Source: Micromonospora sp. PLK6-60 (GTDB lineage: Bacteria > Actinomycetota > Actinomycetes > Mycobacteriales > Micromonosporaceae). From it: a stretch of DNA of 64,000 nucleotides. Under the pieces are notes generated by a model. It searched no databases. It was not told the origin of the DNA and worked only from the letters and a program-made list of their open reading frames with translations. The stretch spans positions 1 through 64,000 of the forward strand of contig NZ_JAIOAA010000023.1 in NCBI RefSeq assembly GCF_019890675.1. Reading direction: 5' to 3'. This document shows, piece by piece, positions 33,312 to 41,363 of this stretch (position 1 is the stretch's first letter; each line of letters opens with the position of its first letter). Both the position numbers and the translations under genes were made by a program.

Positions 33312-34307
33312 TTACGCCGCGCGGTAGGCGTTCCACGCGCTCAGCATGCGCGCCGCCTGACCCGGCGTGAACTGGTACATGCAGGAGTCGTAGGTGTAGT
33401 CCATGAAGTTGGTGATCGGGTCCAGGCCGGGGGCGCTGCAGGTGTCCCGCCCGGTCGGGCACTGGTACGCCGGCGACGACTCCGCCGGGGTGTCACTGAC
33501 GCTGTCGCCGGAGCCGGAGCAGCCGCCCTGGAAGGTGTGGTAGAGGTTCAGCCAGTGGCCGACCTCGTGGGTGCCGGTGTCACCCTGGTTGTAGTTGGTC
33601 GCGGTGCCGCCCGGCAGCGACTCGTTCAGCACGACCACGCCGTCCATGCTGTCGAGGGTGCGCTTCGGGAAGGTGGCCCAGCCGAGCAGGCTGTTGCTCA
33701 GCTGGCCCAGGTAGACGTTGAGGGTGTTCTTGCCGCCGGTGCGCAGGCTGGTCTTCATCTGCCGCTCGGCCGAGGAGCCCTGCGTGATCTGGTACCACGA
33801 CGAGTTGGTGACCCGGTTGATCTTCTGCAGCTGGAAGCCGAACGCGGTGGCCGCGCCGCCGGTGCCGCCACCGTACGCCTGGTTCAGCACGTTGATCTGC
33901 GAGGTGATCATGGAGTCGGGGATGTTGCCGCCGGCCCGGGTGCTGTCCTTCTGGATCACGTGCACCACGACCGGGATGGTCACGGTGGCGAGCGGGGCGA
34001 CGGCGTTCGCGCCGAGGCGGGTGTTGGCCCGCTCGCGCAGGGCGGCGGCGAAGTCGGCCTCGCGGTCACGGAGCTGCGCGGCGGTCAGCTCGTTGGGGTC
34101 GAGCTTCGCCGAACCGCCCTTCTTGACCCGGGCGTCGGCGTGGTCCGAGTGCGCCCCGGCGGGCTCCGCGCAGGCGTTGTCGGGGGCGGCCGAGAAGGCC
34201 GAAGCAGCGGGGACGACGCCCACCGCGGCGGTGCTGAGCAGCAGCGCCAGGGTCGTCGTCGCGACACCGGCGGTACGCCGGGTCAACAGGTTGGGACGGA
34301 GTCCCAT
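33312..34307 (-). CDS. Secreted zinc metalloprotease, M43 (pappalysin/cytophagalysin) family
   Basis: 331 residues, ATG preceded by an AAAGAGGTGGG stretch. A signal peptide (TTTLALLLSTAAVGVVPAASA) and a propeptide-like charged region (residues 40-105) precede the catalytic domain: TIPVVVHVIQ, GGGTGGAATAFGFQLQ, then HExxHxxxxxH at 247-257 (HEVGHWLNLYH) and the Met-turn at M302 (NFMDYTYDSCM). Paired cysteines around GGCSGSGDSV and CPTGRDTC suggest disulfides. Metzincin peptidases of this family are extracellular. Substrate unknown. It stands alone and its upstream region is AT-richer, a likely promoter. Confidence 0.93.
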   Translation of the reverse strand: MGLRPNLLTRRTAGVATTTLALLLSTAAVGVVPAASAFSAAPDNACAEPAGAHSDHADARVKKGGSAKLDPNELTAAQLRDREADFAAALRERANTRLGANAVAPLATVTIPVVVHVIQKDSTRAGGNIPDSMITSQINVLNQAYGGGTGGAATAFGFQLQKINRVTNSSWYQITQGSSAERQMKTSLRTGGKNTLNVYLGQLSNSLLGWATFPKRTLDSMDGVVVLNESLPGGTATNYNQGDTGTHEVGHWLNLYHTFQGGCSGSGDSVSDTPAESSPAYQCPTGRDTCSAPGLDPITNFMDYTYDSCMYQFTPGQAARMLSAWNAYRAA

Positions 34308-34536
34308 GGGCCCACCTCTTTCTGGCGGCGCGACCGGGGGTGTGTCGCGCCGGGGCTGAAATGTGGGTGAGACGTTACAACCGATAGAACGATTTGAGAA
34401 TGGCTATATGTTGCCGCGAGGAAACTTTTCGGCGACCGAGGTTGGCCGTCGGTTTCAAGATCGTTAACTGGCGGTCGACGTGTCGGGGGTGCCTGGGTGC
34501 ACGGGGGTGATGACCTCAGGTACAGTGGTGCCGCCT

Positions 34537-34610
34537 GCGGGTGTAGTTCAATGGCAGAACATCAGCTTCCCAAGCTGACAGTGCGGGTTCGATTCCCGTC
34601 ACCCGCTCCA
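34537..34610 (+). tRNA. tRNA-Gly (anticodon CCC), CCA encoded
   Basis: Acceptor GCGGGTG pairs with CACCCGC, then discriminator T and encoded CCA. Anticodon arm TCAGC-TTCCCAA-GCTGA gives CCC. T-arm GCGGG-TTCGATT-CCCGT. A TACAGT -10-like box lies at 34521-34526. The 3' 44 bases are repeated at 36880-36923 as an integration site. Confidence 0.95.
34567..34610 (+). repeat. attL: 3' part of tRNA-Gly, 44-bp direct repeat
   Basis: From the anticodon loop to CCA, identical to 36880-36923. It is the crossover region used by tRNA-targeting tyrosine recombinases; the integrated copy restores the tRNA 3' end. Confidence 0.85.
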
Positions 34611-34614
34611 ACCT

Positions 34615-34653
34615 GAGGCCCCAGCTCAGGACAGGTTTCCTGGCTGGGGCCTC
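34615..34653 (+). terminator. Hairpin after tRNA-Gly
   Basis: GAGGCCCCAGC (34615-34625) pairs perfectly with GCTGGGGCCTC (34643-34653). The loop contains TCAGGAC, which recurs in the hairpin after the second att site (36929-36966). Confidence 0.7.
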
Positions 34654-34661
34654 GTTCGTTG

Positions 34662-35176
34662 CTACCGCTTCTTGCGCTGGCCGTGCCCGCTACGTGCCCG
34701 ATCTCTGCTCTGCTTGATCTGTGAGCTGAGTGCGTCAGCGATGTGCTCGTCGCGCTCCCGGGCGGTGTGCTGGTAGATCATCGCGGCGCGGGTCGAGGCG
34801 TGGCCCATCCGGGCCATCAGGTCGGCCAAGCTTGCCCCGGTCCGGGACGCCAGGGTGTTGCCGGTGTGCCGCAGGTCGTGGAAGTGGAAGCCGGGCAGGC
34901 CGGCCGCAGCCGCCGACTCGCGCCACTTGCAGGCGGTCTGGAAGTTGGAGCGGCGCAGGACGGCACCCTTCGCGCCGGTGAAGATGAGCGCGTCCTGGTC
35001 CTCGTCGACGAAGTCGTCCAGGTGTGCGCGGATGTCGCGGCGGACAGCGTCGGGAATGGTGACGGTCCGGATGCCGGCATCGGTCTTGGGTGGTCCGAAC
35101 AGCGGTAGAGATCGAGAGTCCTTGGGCGCAGCCCCGGACGGTGATCGATCCATTCGGCCAGGTACGAGCCGAGAGC
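34662..35176 (-). pseudogene. Tyrosine recombinase (integrase) with internal deletion and frameshift
   Basis: Two pieces of one integrase are in different frames. 35176-35102 encodes part of the N-terminal SAM-like domain (GSYLAEWIDHRPGLRPRTLD), and 35093-34662 encodes the C-terminal catalytic part from PPKTDAGIRTVTIP to the end, with HDLRHTGNT (His-x-x-Arg), MGHAST and the nucleophile Tyr in MIYQHTA. The region between, which holds the first catalytic Arg, is missing; in intact relatives it is roughly 150 residues. So the enzyme cannot be active. It lies 52 bases from attL with its 3' end facing the tRNA, the usual position in such elements. Confidence 0.85.
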
Positions 35177-35462
35177 GCGCTGAGCGCCCACCACCAGAAC
35201 GCCCGCCGACGCCCGAATCAGTTGCGCGGCAAAACGCTGGCAGCCGTAGGACGAGCCCGAGACGTGCCGCTGCGTGGCCGGCGAGAGGGTCAGCAAGGGT
35301 GAATGACGGACTTCTCTCGCTGTCTGCCATGGGTGACTATCTGAGTGACGACGGGTACGAGCGGCGAAGGACGTCTACAGACTCCCGGGGACGGTTGTCG
35401 CAGCTAGATTCTCCCGGCAATGCAGGTCGGCGAGCGCTGTTGGTTGCCTGGGGGTCAAGGAG

Positions 35463-36140
35463 TCAGCCCCGATCATCCGGCGCGCCTTGGTTCGGGACTC
35501 GCGGCGGAGCCGAAGCTTGCAAGGGCGTGGCGCTTGCTGCCGCTGGCTCTAGCTTTTTGACACGAGCCGAACGGCGGAATGATGCGCCCGGGATCAACCT
35601 CCGGGACTGGTAACCGAGAAGGGCAACCTGTCGCTCTTTCAAAGTGCGGAAGGAAGACCTAGCATACTTGTTTAATTCGCGCGGATAGCGGATAACCGGC
35701 CAATGGTTCGAATGATCGCCAGCTTCCCATCGCTTCATGATCATGTCATACGCTCCCACGTGAGCGCAGAATTCGAGCAGAACCTCAGGCATCTCTGATT
35801 CAATTAACAAGTCAGCCTTTTGAATTACTACATCGCGGGCCTTGCGTACGTTCGGGATAAATGCGGATTGCATCCAAAGTCGTAGTTCGGCCAACTCTTC
35901 GTCTGATGGATTACGGTTTCGACCGTAAGGTGATAACTTGTCAGCGCGAAGGCTGCTCTCCCATGCAACAAAGAGTCGGCCGTTTGATTCGGTGTAGGCC
36001 AGAAGTGGCCCGTAGAGTTCACTCAACTGGCGAGTAATGCGTGCAAGTGTTTCATTACGTCGGGAAAGATTGAGATTCGTAATGTAGGTCCCTGCGTAGC
36101 CGAGCGCCGCTACAACGATAGCGATGAGTGCAGCTTCCAT
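35463..36140 (-). CDS. Hypothetical membrane-anchored protein of the integrative element
   Basis: 225 residues, ATG start. An N-terminal helix (LIAIVVAALGYAGTYI) is followed by a mostly helical, charged soluble region (RNETLARITRQLSELYGPLL; RKARDVVIQKADLLIESEMP; YDMIMKRWEAGDHSNHW) and a basic Ala/Pro-rich tail. Codon use is markedly less GC-rich at third positions than in neighbours, a clear sign of transfer. It is cargo between the two att repeats. I do not recognise a function; similar helix-plus-cytosolic-domain proteins occur on mobile elements. Confidence 0.65.
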   Translation of the reverse strand: MEAALIAIVVAALGYAGTYITNLNLSRRNETLARITRQLSELYGPLLAYTESNGRLFVAWESSLRADKLSPYGRNRNPSDEELAELRLWMQSAFIPNVRKARDVVIQKADLLIESEMPEVLLEFCAHVGAYDMIMKRWEAGDHSNHWPVIRYPRELNKYARSSFRTLKERQVALLGYQSRRLIPGASFRRSARVKKLEPAAASATPLQASAPPRVPNQGAPDDRG

Positions 36141-36433
36141 GCACAGAGCGTAGGCTATGACAACAAGCCGCCAAACCGCAAATATCGACGATCCGGATGG
36201 TGACTGCGAGCCAGCGCCGCAAGACGGACAGCGGCTGGCAACTCTGGGTCCGCGAGGTGCAGCCCCTCGCTCGACGACTAAGACGCCTTGGGCGCGGGGT
36301 GGGTGACTAATTGGGTGACGACCGGGCGCGACAACGGCGGACGACCGTGGACGTTTGTGGACTGTTCGTGCAGCTCACGGCATGACGAGGTGCAGCTCAA
36401 GCATGCCATGGTCGTTCCTTCACACCGAAGAGG
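36141..36433. other. Non-coding stretch inside the integrative element
   Basis: About 290 bases of moderate GC content with no supported gene; short frames here lack an RBS or coding character. It probably carries the promoter of the 225-residue cargo gene. Confidence 0.4.
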
Positions 36434-36712
36434 TCACTCGACGAAAGTGCCATCTGGATTCATTAGCTGATCGCGCACCAACGGCACGAACGCCGACCAG
36501 CCCCCGTCATCCACGGCCACCGCCATGCGGACACGCCCCTCGCCGTCATCAAGGGCGTAGCTGACCACGCTGTACCGCTTGCCGTCCTCGCCGACGACCT
36601 GGCGTAGCTCCTTGTCTTCGAGCATCGCGCGCCACTCGTCGTAGCCGACGCGTCGCCATTCAGCTAGACGTGCATCGGCAAGCCGCGCTGCCATCTCCTT
36701 GTTCAGCCGCAT
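36434..36712 (-). CDS. Hypothetical protein of the integrative element, 92 residues
   Basis: ATG start at 36712. The first third is helical and charged (MAARLADARLAEWRRVGYDE); the rest looks like a small alpha/beta domain (YSVVSYALDDGEGRVRMAVA, GGWSAFVPLVRDQLMNPDG). No membrane segment and no recognised motif. It is the gene nearest the second att repeat on its left side, and is intermediate in GC content. A small cargo or immunity-like protein is possible but not shown. Confidence 0.5.
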   Translation of the reverse strand: MRLNKEMAARLADARLAEWRRVGYDEWRAMLEDKELRQVVGEDGKRYSVVSYALDDGEGRVRMAVAVDDGGWSAFVPLVRDQLMNPDGTFVE

Positions 36713-36879
36713 GCGCTCAGCCTCTCACCCGGGACGACAGCCGTCCTCGATCGCGTGCCCGATCCGTGCCCGATGCAGAGGTCAACACGAGCTATGGCCG
36801 GCATCGTGCCGGCTACAACCCGAACGCTCCGTGTTCCTCTATTGGGCGATGGGGCTACCCAACGTGTGGATCAATCCGA

Positions 36880-36923
36880 TTCCCAAGCTGACAGTGCGGG
36901 TTCGATTCCCGTCACCCGCTCCA
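36880..36923 (+). repeat. Second att site: partial copy of tRNA-Gly, 44-bp direct repeat
   Basis: Identical to the tRNA 3' part at 34567-34610 but without the 5' half, so not a tRNA. A hairpin (ACGGCCCTGG at 36929 with CCAGGGCCGT ending 36966) follows, and then a second integrase 3' end, repeating the order seen after attL. Confidence 0.85.
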
Positions 36924-37022
36924 CGTGAACGGCCCTGGTCAGGACGCAAGTCCCAGCCAGGGCCGTCGTCGTTGCTGAGGACAGCAGCGTCCGACTGGCC
37001 ACTGACCACGCTTCTTGCCCGG

Positions 37023-37154
37023 CTACCTGCCCCTGGCCGTGGCCTTGTCCGAGGAACCCGCCGCCGGCTTCTCGGCCTTCCCGCGCTCGGCCCTCACCGC
37101 CTGGGCGATGGCCCGATCCGCCGTGGAGGTGGCGTGCTGGTAGATCATGCTGCT
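37023..37154 (-). pseudogene. C-terminal remnant of a second tyrosine recombinase
   Basis: The frame SSMIYQHATSTADRAIAQAV up to the stop at 37023 matches the end of the integrase at 34662 (AAMIYQHTARERDEHIADAL), including the nucleophilic Tyr. Upstream of about 37154 the similarity ends abruptly. It lies 100 bases beyond the second att repeat in the same orientation as the first integrase, so it is a footprint of a second element integrated in tandem. Confidence 0.75.
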
Positions 37155-37293
37155 CGGGCAGAGCCGTCCCGGGTGCTGGAGCCCGTCCGGGCCGCGATCG
37201 AGGAGGGCGGGTGCCGTTCCGGACCCGCGAGGGCATCGCATCTTCACGTCGGCGACCGAGGAGAGCTCCGGGTCGCTCGACCGTGGACCCCGC

Positions 37294-37959
37294 CTACTCG
37301 GCGGGCCCAGCGTGGCCGTGCGTTGACGTACGCCTGATTTCGTTCAGAGCCAGCGCGAGACAGCCGGCGCCTGCCGGCATGAGCAGCAGTCGCACCACCC
37401 CCTCGGCGGCCCCCTCCAGCCCGATCAGAATGATGCCGATCAGGGCCAGGGCGGCGGTCCGCACCGAGACCCGGCGCATGACCGCCAAGTGGGTGAACAG
37501 AGCAGCAAGACCGATGATGAGGAATATCGGTCCGACCTCGTACAGCACCGGCTGCACTCCGGGAACAGCGAACGCCCGTTGGAACAGCTCGTGCATGTGC
37601 GTCCGATCGGCGGCGGCAAGACCAACAACCAGATCCACAATCATCTGACCGGCGATGGCCGAGATGCCGGCCATCGCGACAGCCGCGGTGAGGACGGCAA
37701 CGACCTTGCCACCGCTGGGTTGCGCTCGTATCCGTCGGTACAGCTCGACCACGACGATCCCGAACAGGGCATAGCTGATGAGCCATACCGAGTGCGCCAA
37801 TGCCCAGCCCACACCGGTGCTGTGGCTTGCACCCAGCCGCATGAGGGTCCAGCCGGCAAGGACACCGACGGGTGCCACGGCGAGAGCAAGGTTCGTCAGG
37901 CGCCCTGATGTGGCGGGTCGGGCATCCAGACGGCGGGGGCGTGCCGCCGCCGTGGTCAT
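37294..37959 (-). CDS. Polytopic membrane protein in an ArsR-type operon
   Basis: 221 residues from ATG 37959, which overlaps the upstream stop (ATGA); the frame upstream of it covers the previous gene. About six membrane segments: LTNLALAVAPVGVLAGWTL, HSVWLISYALFGIVVVELY, VVAVLTAAVAMAGISAIAG, VLYEVGPIFLIIGLAALFTH, AALALIGIILIGLEGAA and VVRLLLMPAGAGCLALA. No recognised family or catalytic motif. It is the last gene of a three-gene unit with the coiled-coil membrane protein and the HTH regulator, so it is probably the effector controlled by that regulator. Confidence 0.7.
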   Translation of the reverse strand: MTTAAARPRRLDARPATSGRLTNLALAVAPVGVLAGWTLMRLGASHSTGVGWALAHSVWLISYALFGIVVVELYRRIRAQPSGGKVVAVLTAAVAMAGISAIAGQMIVDLVVGLAAADRTHMHELFQRAFAVPGVQPVLYEVGPIFLIIGLAALFTHLAVMRRVSVRTAALALIGIILIGLEGAAEGVVRLLLMPAGAGCLALALNEIRRTSTHGHAGPAE

Positions 37960-38213
37960 TCGGCGTCCTTGAGGACTCGCTCTATCGCGGCCACCCGTAG
38001 GTTCATTTCGGTCAGCCGCCCGGTGACATCGGCCAACCGGCCGTCGGTTGCCTCTTGTGCCGCGACGGCGCGTTCGGCGATCTTCCGGTAATCGGTGTCG
38101 CGAGCCAATGCGGCTCTGGCCCGCCGGCTGACTCCGAGCTGCCATATGACGGCGACCCCCACGGCGCCGACCACCAGGACGATGGCGATCTCCTCAATGA
38201 TGCGGTCTGACAT
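37956..38213 (-). CDS. Small membrane protein with coiled-coil tail
   Basis: 85 residues, ATG directly after the TAG of the regulator gene. One N-terminal helix (IIEEIAIVLVVGAVGVAVIW) followed by a charged helical stretch (YRKIAERAVAAQEATDGRLA to TEMNLRVAAIERVLKD) predicted as coiled coil. Its end overlaps the start of the polytopic membrane gene by four bases. Probably a partner of that protein. No family recognised. Confidence 0.65.
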   Translation of the reverse strand: MSDRIIEEIAIVLVVGAVGVAVIWQLGVSRRARAALARDTDYRKIAERAVAAQEATDGRLADVTGRLTEMNLRVAAIERVLKDAE

Positions 38214-38588
38214 CTACTTTCGTTCCTCTCCGATGTTCACCGTGGCGTCACCGCCGTCGGTGGTGTCCGTGAGTGTTCTGGCCGCGACAACCAGCGCTTG
38301 CGGGGTCAGGTGCAGCACGAACGGCGTCACCTCGTAGAACTTCATCGCCTTGCCGTCCTCCGACAGCTCAAGATGAGCCGTCACCAGCCCGGCCTTTTCC
38401 AGGCGTTTGAGGTGCACCTGGAGCAGGGCCCTGCTGATGCCGAGGTCCCGGGCCAGCCGACTGACGTAGTTGCGGCCCGTGGACAACGCAGCGAGGACGC
38501 GCATGCGGTGCGGGCTGGCGAGCGTCGCAAGCACCTGCACCAGCTCGTCACCAGTCAGGGCAGCGATCTGCAGAGCGTTCCTCGGCAC
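38214..38588 (-). CDS. ArsR-like winged-helix transcriptional regulator
   Basis: 124 residues, GTG start at 38588. The HTH is clear: VLATLASPHRMRVLAALST, then NYVSRLARDLGISRALLQVH (recognition helix), and LKRLEKAGLVTAHLELSEDG (wing). The C-terminal helix (LTPQALVVAARTLTDTT) could dimerise. No Cys metal ligands are present, so it is not a metal-sensing ArsR. The start codon lies inside an 11-bp inverted repeat, which suggests autoregulation and perhaps a leaderless transcript. It heads the operon with two membrane protein genes. Confidence 0.8.
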   Translation of the reverse strand: MPRNALQIAALTGDELVQVLATLASPHRMRVLAALSTGRNYVSRLARDLGISRALLQVHLKRLEKAGLVTAHLELSEDGKAMKFYEVTPFVLHLTPQALVVAARTLTDTTDGGDATVNIGEERK

Positions 38589-38612
38589 ATGCCAAAGAGT
38601 ATTGGCATGTGC
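38585..38612. promoter_or_regulatory. Inverted repeat overlapping the regulator start, candidate operator
   Basis: GCACATGCCAA and TTGGCATGTGC, 11-bp perfect arms around AGAGTA. The GTG start codon of the ArsR-like gene lies inside the left arm. Confidence 0.6.
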
Positions 38613-38670
38613 TAGAAGTCGTCAACACCGGCCTCATGCGGATCGGGTTCGGGTGCGCCGGCCGTGCCCG

Positions 38671-39243
38671 CTACCGGCCCGAGGCCTGCCCCGCGCGCTG
38701 AAGCCATCGCTCGATGGCGGCGAAGTCGGAATCGGTGAGCCCGACCCGTGGGTCCACGCGGTGGAGAAGCGCGGGTCCAGGGTGGTTGGCGGCCACCCAG
38801 GCTCGGTCGACGTCGCTGATCTCGTCGTCGACCCACACGAAGGGCCGTCCGGCCGCCCACGCGACCAGGCCCCTGGTCTTCCAGTGCAGCCGCCGGACCG
38901 GCGGTTCCTCGTCCTCATCGGGCCAGTCGACGACGGGCAGTTCCGGTAGGCCGATGCGTGGTGCGACGTCCTCGTTAGCGTCGGCCATCCAGGTGGTGGC
39001 CCAGACCAGCTCGCATCCGAGTCTGCTGAGCCGCGCACCGTGCGTCGGATCGAGCCTCGACAGGAGGGGGTTGACCGGCTCGTCCCACTGGTCGGTGACG
39101 TCGGCCCCGGCCGTCCACCCGCCGGAGTCCCGCGGCGGCCCCCCGCCGATCGGGATGAGCGGTCCGTCCACGTCGAGGAAGAGCAAGGGACGCTCGGCAC
39201 CAGCGGTCACCGGCGCACGATAGCCATCCCGGCCCCCGCGCAT
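38671..39243 (-). CDS. HAD-like domain protein
   Basis: 190 residues from ATG 39243; GTG 39210 is another possible start just before the conserved part. The HAD nucleophile motif LLFLDVDGPLIPIGG lies at the N-terminus. LGCELVWATTWMADANED matches the motif II region, and FVWVDDEISDVDRAWV the acidic motif IV; this is the pattern of actinobacterial 'HAD domain-containing' hypothetical proteins. Metal-dependent phosphatase chemistry is likely, with unknown substrate. It is not in an operon and reads away from the 39307 gene. Confidence 0.7.
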   Translation of the reverse strand: MRGGRDGYRAPVTAGAERPLLFLDVDGPLIPIGGGPPRDSGGWTAGADVTDQWDEPVNPLLSRLDPTHGARLSRLGCELVWATTWMADANEDVAPRIGLPELPVVDWPDEDEEPPVRRLHWKTRGLVAWAAGRPFVWVDDEISDVDRAWVAANHPGPALLHRVDPRVGLTDSDFAAIERWLQRAGQASGR

Positions 39244-39306
39244 TGTCCCCCGTCGAGTCAGCCAGCGCGATGTGGCGTGAACAGGCCGGGAGCCACAGTG
39301 CGCGTG

Positions 39307-39531
39307 ATGGTGACGCACGGGGTGCGCGAGACGCACGGCTTGTCGGACGACATGTACGGACATGTTGTCGCCGACACCGGCGAAGTCGATGGCGGTCGCT
39401 ACTTCCGGTGCTCGGATCAGGTGATCGTTCCGGAGCCCGGTGTCGGTGCCATGGTGGCAGCGGTTGACGAAATGATCCGTTCCGGCGACATCGAGGTCAT
39501 GTGCCGCCTGATCGAGGACCGCGGGGCCTAG
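39307..39531 (+). CDS. Possible small hypothetical protein, 74 residues
   Basis: ATG 39307 or GTG 39298. The translation (MVTHGVRETHGLSDDMYGHV, then RYFRCSDQVIVPEPGVGAMV and AAVDEMIRSGDIEVMCRLIE) has balanced composition and GC-rich third positions, unlike the shadow frames. There is no clear RBS and no family is recognised. Confidence 0.4.
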   Translation: MVTHGVRETHGLSDDMYGHVVADTGEVDGGRYFRCSDQVIVPEPGVGAMVAAVDEMIRSGDIEVMCRLIEDRGA

Positions 39532-39686
39532 CTAGGTGTTCTGCCCGGTGCGCAGACCCGTCACGCTCGCGGCGGTGCGGTGGTGGCGGGGTGTCGGGTC
39601 ACCGCGGATCGGCCGGATCCCACCGATGACTATTCGACCGCGGCGCGGTCTGTCGGGGGACGGTTCAGAATCTGAGGGAGCATCCG

Positions 39687-40298
39687 ATGGGCAAGCTGGT
39701 CGTGACGGAGTTCGTGACGCTGGACGGCGTGGCACAGGCGCCGGGGGAGCCGGACGAGGACCGCGAAGGCGGGTTCCGGCACGGCGGGTGGCAGGTGCCG
39801 CTGCTGGACGAGGCGTCCGGCTCGGCCATGTTCGCGCAGGCCACCAGCATGGACGCGCTGCTGCTGGGCCGGAAGACCTACGAGATCTTCGCCGCCTACT
39901 GGCCGAAGGCACCCGAGGAGATGCCCTTCACCGGCCTGTTGAACCGGGTGCCCAAGTACGTGGCCAGCCGCACCCTGGCCGAGCCGCTCGAGTGGGCGGG
40001 TTCGACGCTGGTCGCCGGTGACCTCGCCGAGGGCGTCGCCGCGCTGAAGGACCGCCACGACGAGCTGCACGTGATCGGCAGCCTGGACCTGGTGCAGACG
40101 CTGCTGCGGCACGGCCTCGTCGACCGGCTCAACCTGTGGCTCTATCCGGTGGTGCTCGGCAGCGGAAAGCGGGTGTTCGCGGAGGGCGCCGTGCCCGCCG
40201 CCCTCCGGCTCACCGAGTCGGTCGCCCACCCCAACGGCACGCTGCAACTGACGTACGAGGCGTCCGGCGCCCCGACCTACGGCGACCTCGCCATCTAG
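39687..40298 (+). CDS. Dihydrofolate reductase-like (RibD C-terminal) family protein
   Basis: 203 residues, ATG with GAGGGAG upstream. Typical features: MGKLVVTEFVTLDGVAQAPG at the start, ALLLGRKTYEIFAAYWP near residue 55, KYVASRTLAEPLEW, LHVIGSLDLVQTLLRHGLVD and NLWLYPVVLGSGKRVF. The fold is that of RibD C-terminal reductases and DHFR; most actinobacterial members are NADPH-dependent reductases of unknown substrate. It stands alone and converges with the F420-type oxidoreductase gene, with 14 bases between the stops. Confidence 0.88.
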   Translation: MGKLVVTEFVTLDGVAQAPGEPDEDREGGFRHGGWQVPLLDEASGSAMFAQATSMDALLLGRKTYEIFAAYWPKAPEEMPFTGLLNRVPKYVASRTLAEPLEWAGSTLVAGDLAEGVAALKDRHDELHVIGSLDLVQTLLRHGLVDRLNLWLYPVVLGSGKRVFAEGAVPAALRLTESVAHPNGTLQLTYEASGAPTYGDLAI

Positions 40299-40312
40299 GT
40301 TTTCAGTCCCGG

Positions 40313-40714
40313 TCAGCCGTCGGCGTCGAGCCGGAACACCGGATGGTCCGCCACGTCGGGCAACCGGTCGAAGAAGCGCCGGGACTGCCCGGGCCACTTG
40401 GCGCGGTACGCGTCCACGACCAGCTGCCGCTCGTCGAGCGGCAGCTCGGTCGCGTGATATGTGGCGCGGCGCAGTCCCCGGCGGATCGCGCACCGGCCCG
40501 CGGCCCGCAGGTTGCGGGTCCACTCGGTGTTGCCCCGCATCGCCACCACGTACCGCCCGCCGCCGTGCTCCAGCAGGTTGACCGGAATCCGCTGGATTCT
40601 GCCGGTCCGGCGCCCGGCCACCTCAAGGGTGGTTCCGCCCGCCGCCCGGACGAGCGGATTGAGCACCTTGATCGTGAACCGGTCGGGTCGCCAGTAACGC
40701 TGCGCCACCGTCAT
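40313..40714 (-). CDS. Deazaflavin (F420)-dependent nitroreductase family protein
   Basis: 133 residues from ATG 40714 (MTVAQRYWRPDRFTIKVLNP), with GGAGG immediately upstream. DDN-family markers: GGTTLEVAGRRTGRIQRIPV, GRYVVAMRGNTEWTRNLRAA and a C-terminal DAYRAKWPGQSRRFFDRLPD. These split-barrel proteins bind F420H2 and reduce diverse substrates; some are quinone reductases. Micromonosporaceae make F420, so this fits. The longer frame upstream is a shadow over the neighbouring gene. Confidence 0.85.
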   Translation of the reverse strand: MTVAQRYWRPDRFTIKVLNPLVRAAGGTTLEVAGRRTGRIQRIPVNLLEHGGGRYVVAMRGNTEWTRNLRAAGRCAIRRGLRRATYHATELPLDERQLVVDAYRAKWPGQSRRFFDRLPDVADHPVFRLDADG

Positions 40715-40839
40715 CACCTCCGCGCATCGACAGGCGGGCTCGTCCACCGGTCGGCGCCCACCGTAGTTCCCGAGGCCAAGTCCCCGGCCGTCCCGCCGAC
40801 CGCGGGACGGCCGGCGATCGCCCGGATGACGGGGCGGGA

Positions 40840-41238
40840 TCAGTGCGAGGTGGGGCGGTCGCGCTCGACGCGCTGCGCCTCGACCAGCGCGAGACCCAGA
40901 CAGCCGAGGAAGACCACCGCCACCGCCAGCAGCACGAGCACGCCCCCCAGGTCGTCGCCCGTCTGCCCCAGAACCGGGAACATGGCCACGAACGCCAGCA
41001 GCGCGCCGGCGAACCAGGCCGCCACGACGCGCCGCGAGCCCGGCCGCTGACTGTTCCGGCGTCCCCGGAGGTGTCGCCCGAACAGCACGGCCAGCCGCAC
41101 GAGGAGCGCCGCCGAAGCCACCGCGTAGGCCTGCTGCGCGGCATCCCACCAGCCGAGCAGGTGACAGGCGCCGCCGACCAGCAGGGCGAGCCCGCCCAGC
41201 GACGCGGCGCCGAGCCAGGAGTCGTACCAGTTCTTCAT
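40840..41238 (-). CDS. Small membrane protein, unknown function
   Basis: 132 residues from ATG 41238, with GGGGG five bases upstream; the extension to 41319 is not conserved in character. Four hydrophobic segments: LGGLALLVGGACHLLGWW, AYAVASAALLVRLAVLFG, VVAAWFAGALLAFVAMFPVL and LGGVLVLLAVAVVFLGCLGL. The termini are polar, with a charged tail (VERDRPTSH). No domain recognised. Single gene. Confidence 0.6.
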   Translation of the reverse strand: MKNWYDSWLGAASLGGLALLVGGACHLLGWWDAAQQAYAVASAALLVRLAVLFGRHLRGRRNSQRPGSRRVVAAWFAGALLAFVAMFPVLGQTGDDLGGVLVLLAVAVVFLGCLGLALVEAQRVERDRPTSH

Positions 41239-41363
41239 GACGCCCCCGATCCGCGCCCGGTCCCGGCGGGGCGGCGCGGGCCGGTTCGCGAGTGGCCACT
41301 GTAGTGGGACGGCGCTCACCGGGTGCTCCCCGAACTGTCGGACCGGCCGAGCATGATGACGCG

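Noticed and set aside
36871..37236. Minus-strand open frame through the second att site containing VTGIEPALSAWE
   Set aside because: This peptide is the usual false translation of a reversed tRNA sequence; the frame covers the att repeat and has no RBS.
37155..37293. Plus-strand peptide SRVLEPVRAAIEEGGCR as a gene fragment
   Set aside because: No start signal and no recognisable family; too short to support as a gene or pseudogene.
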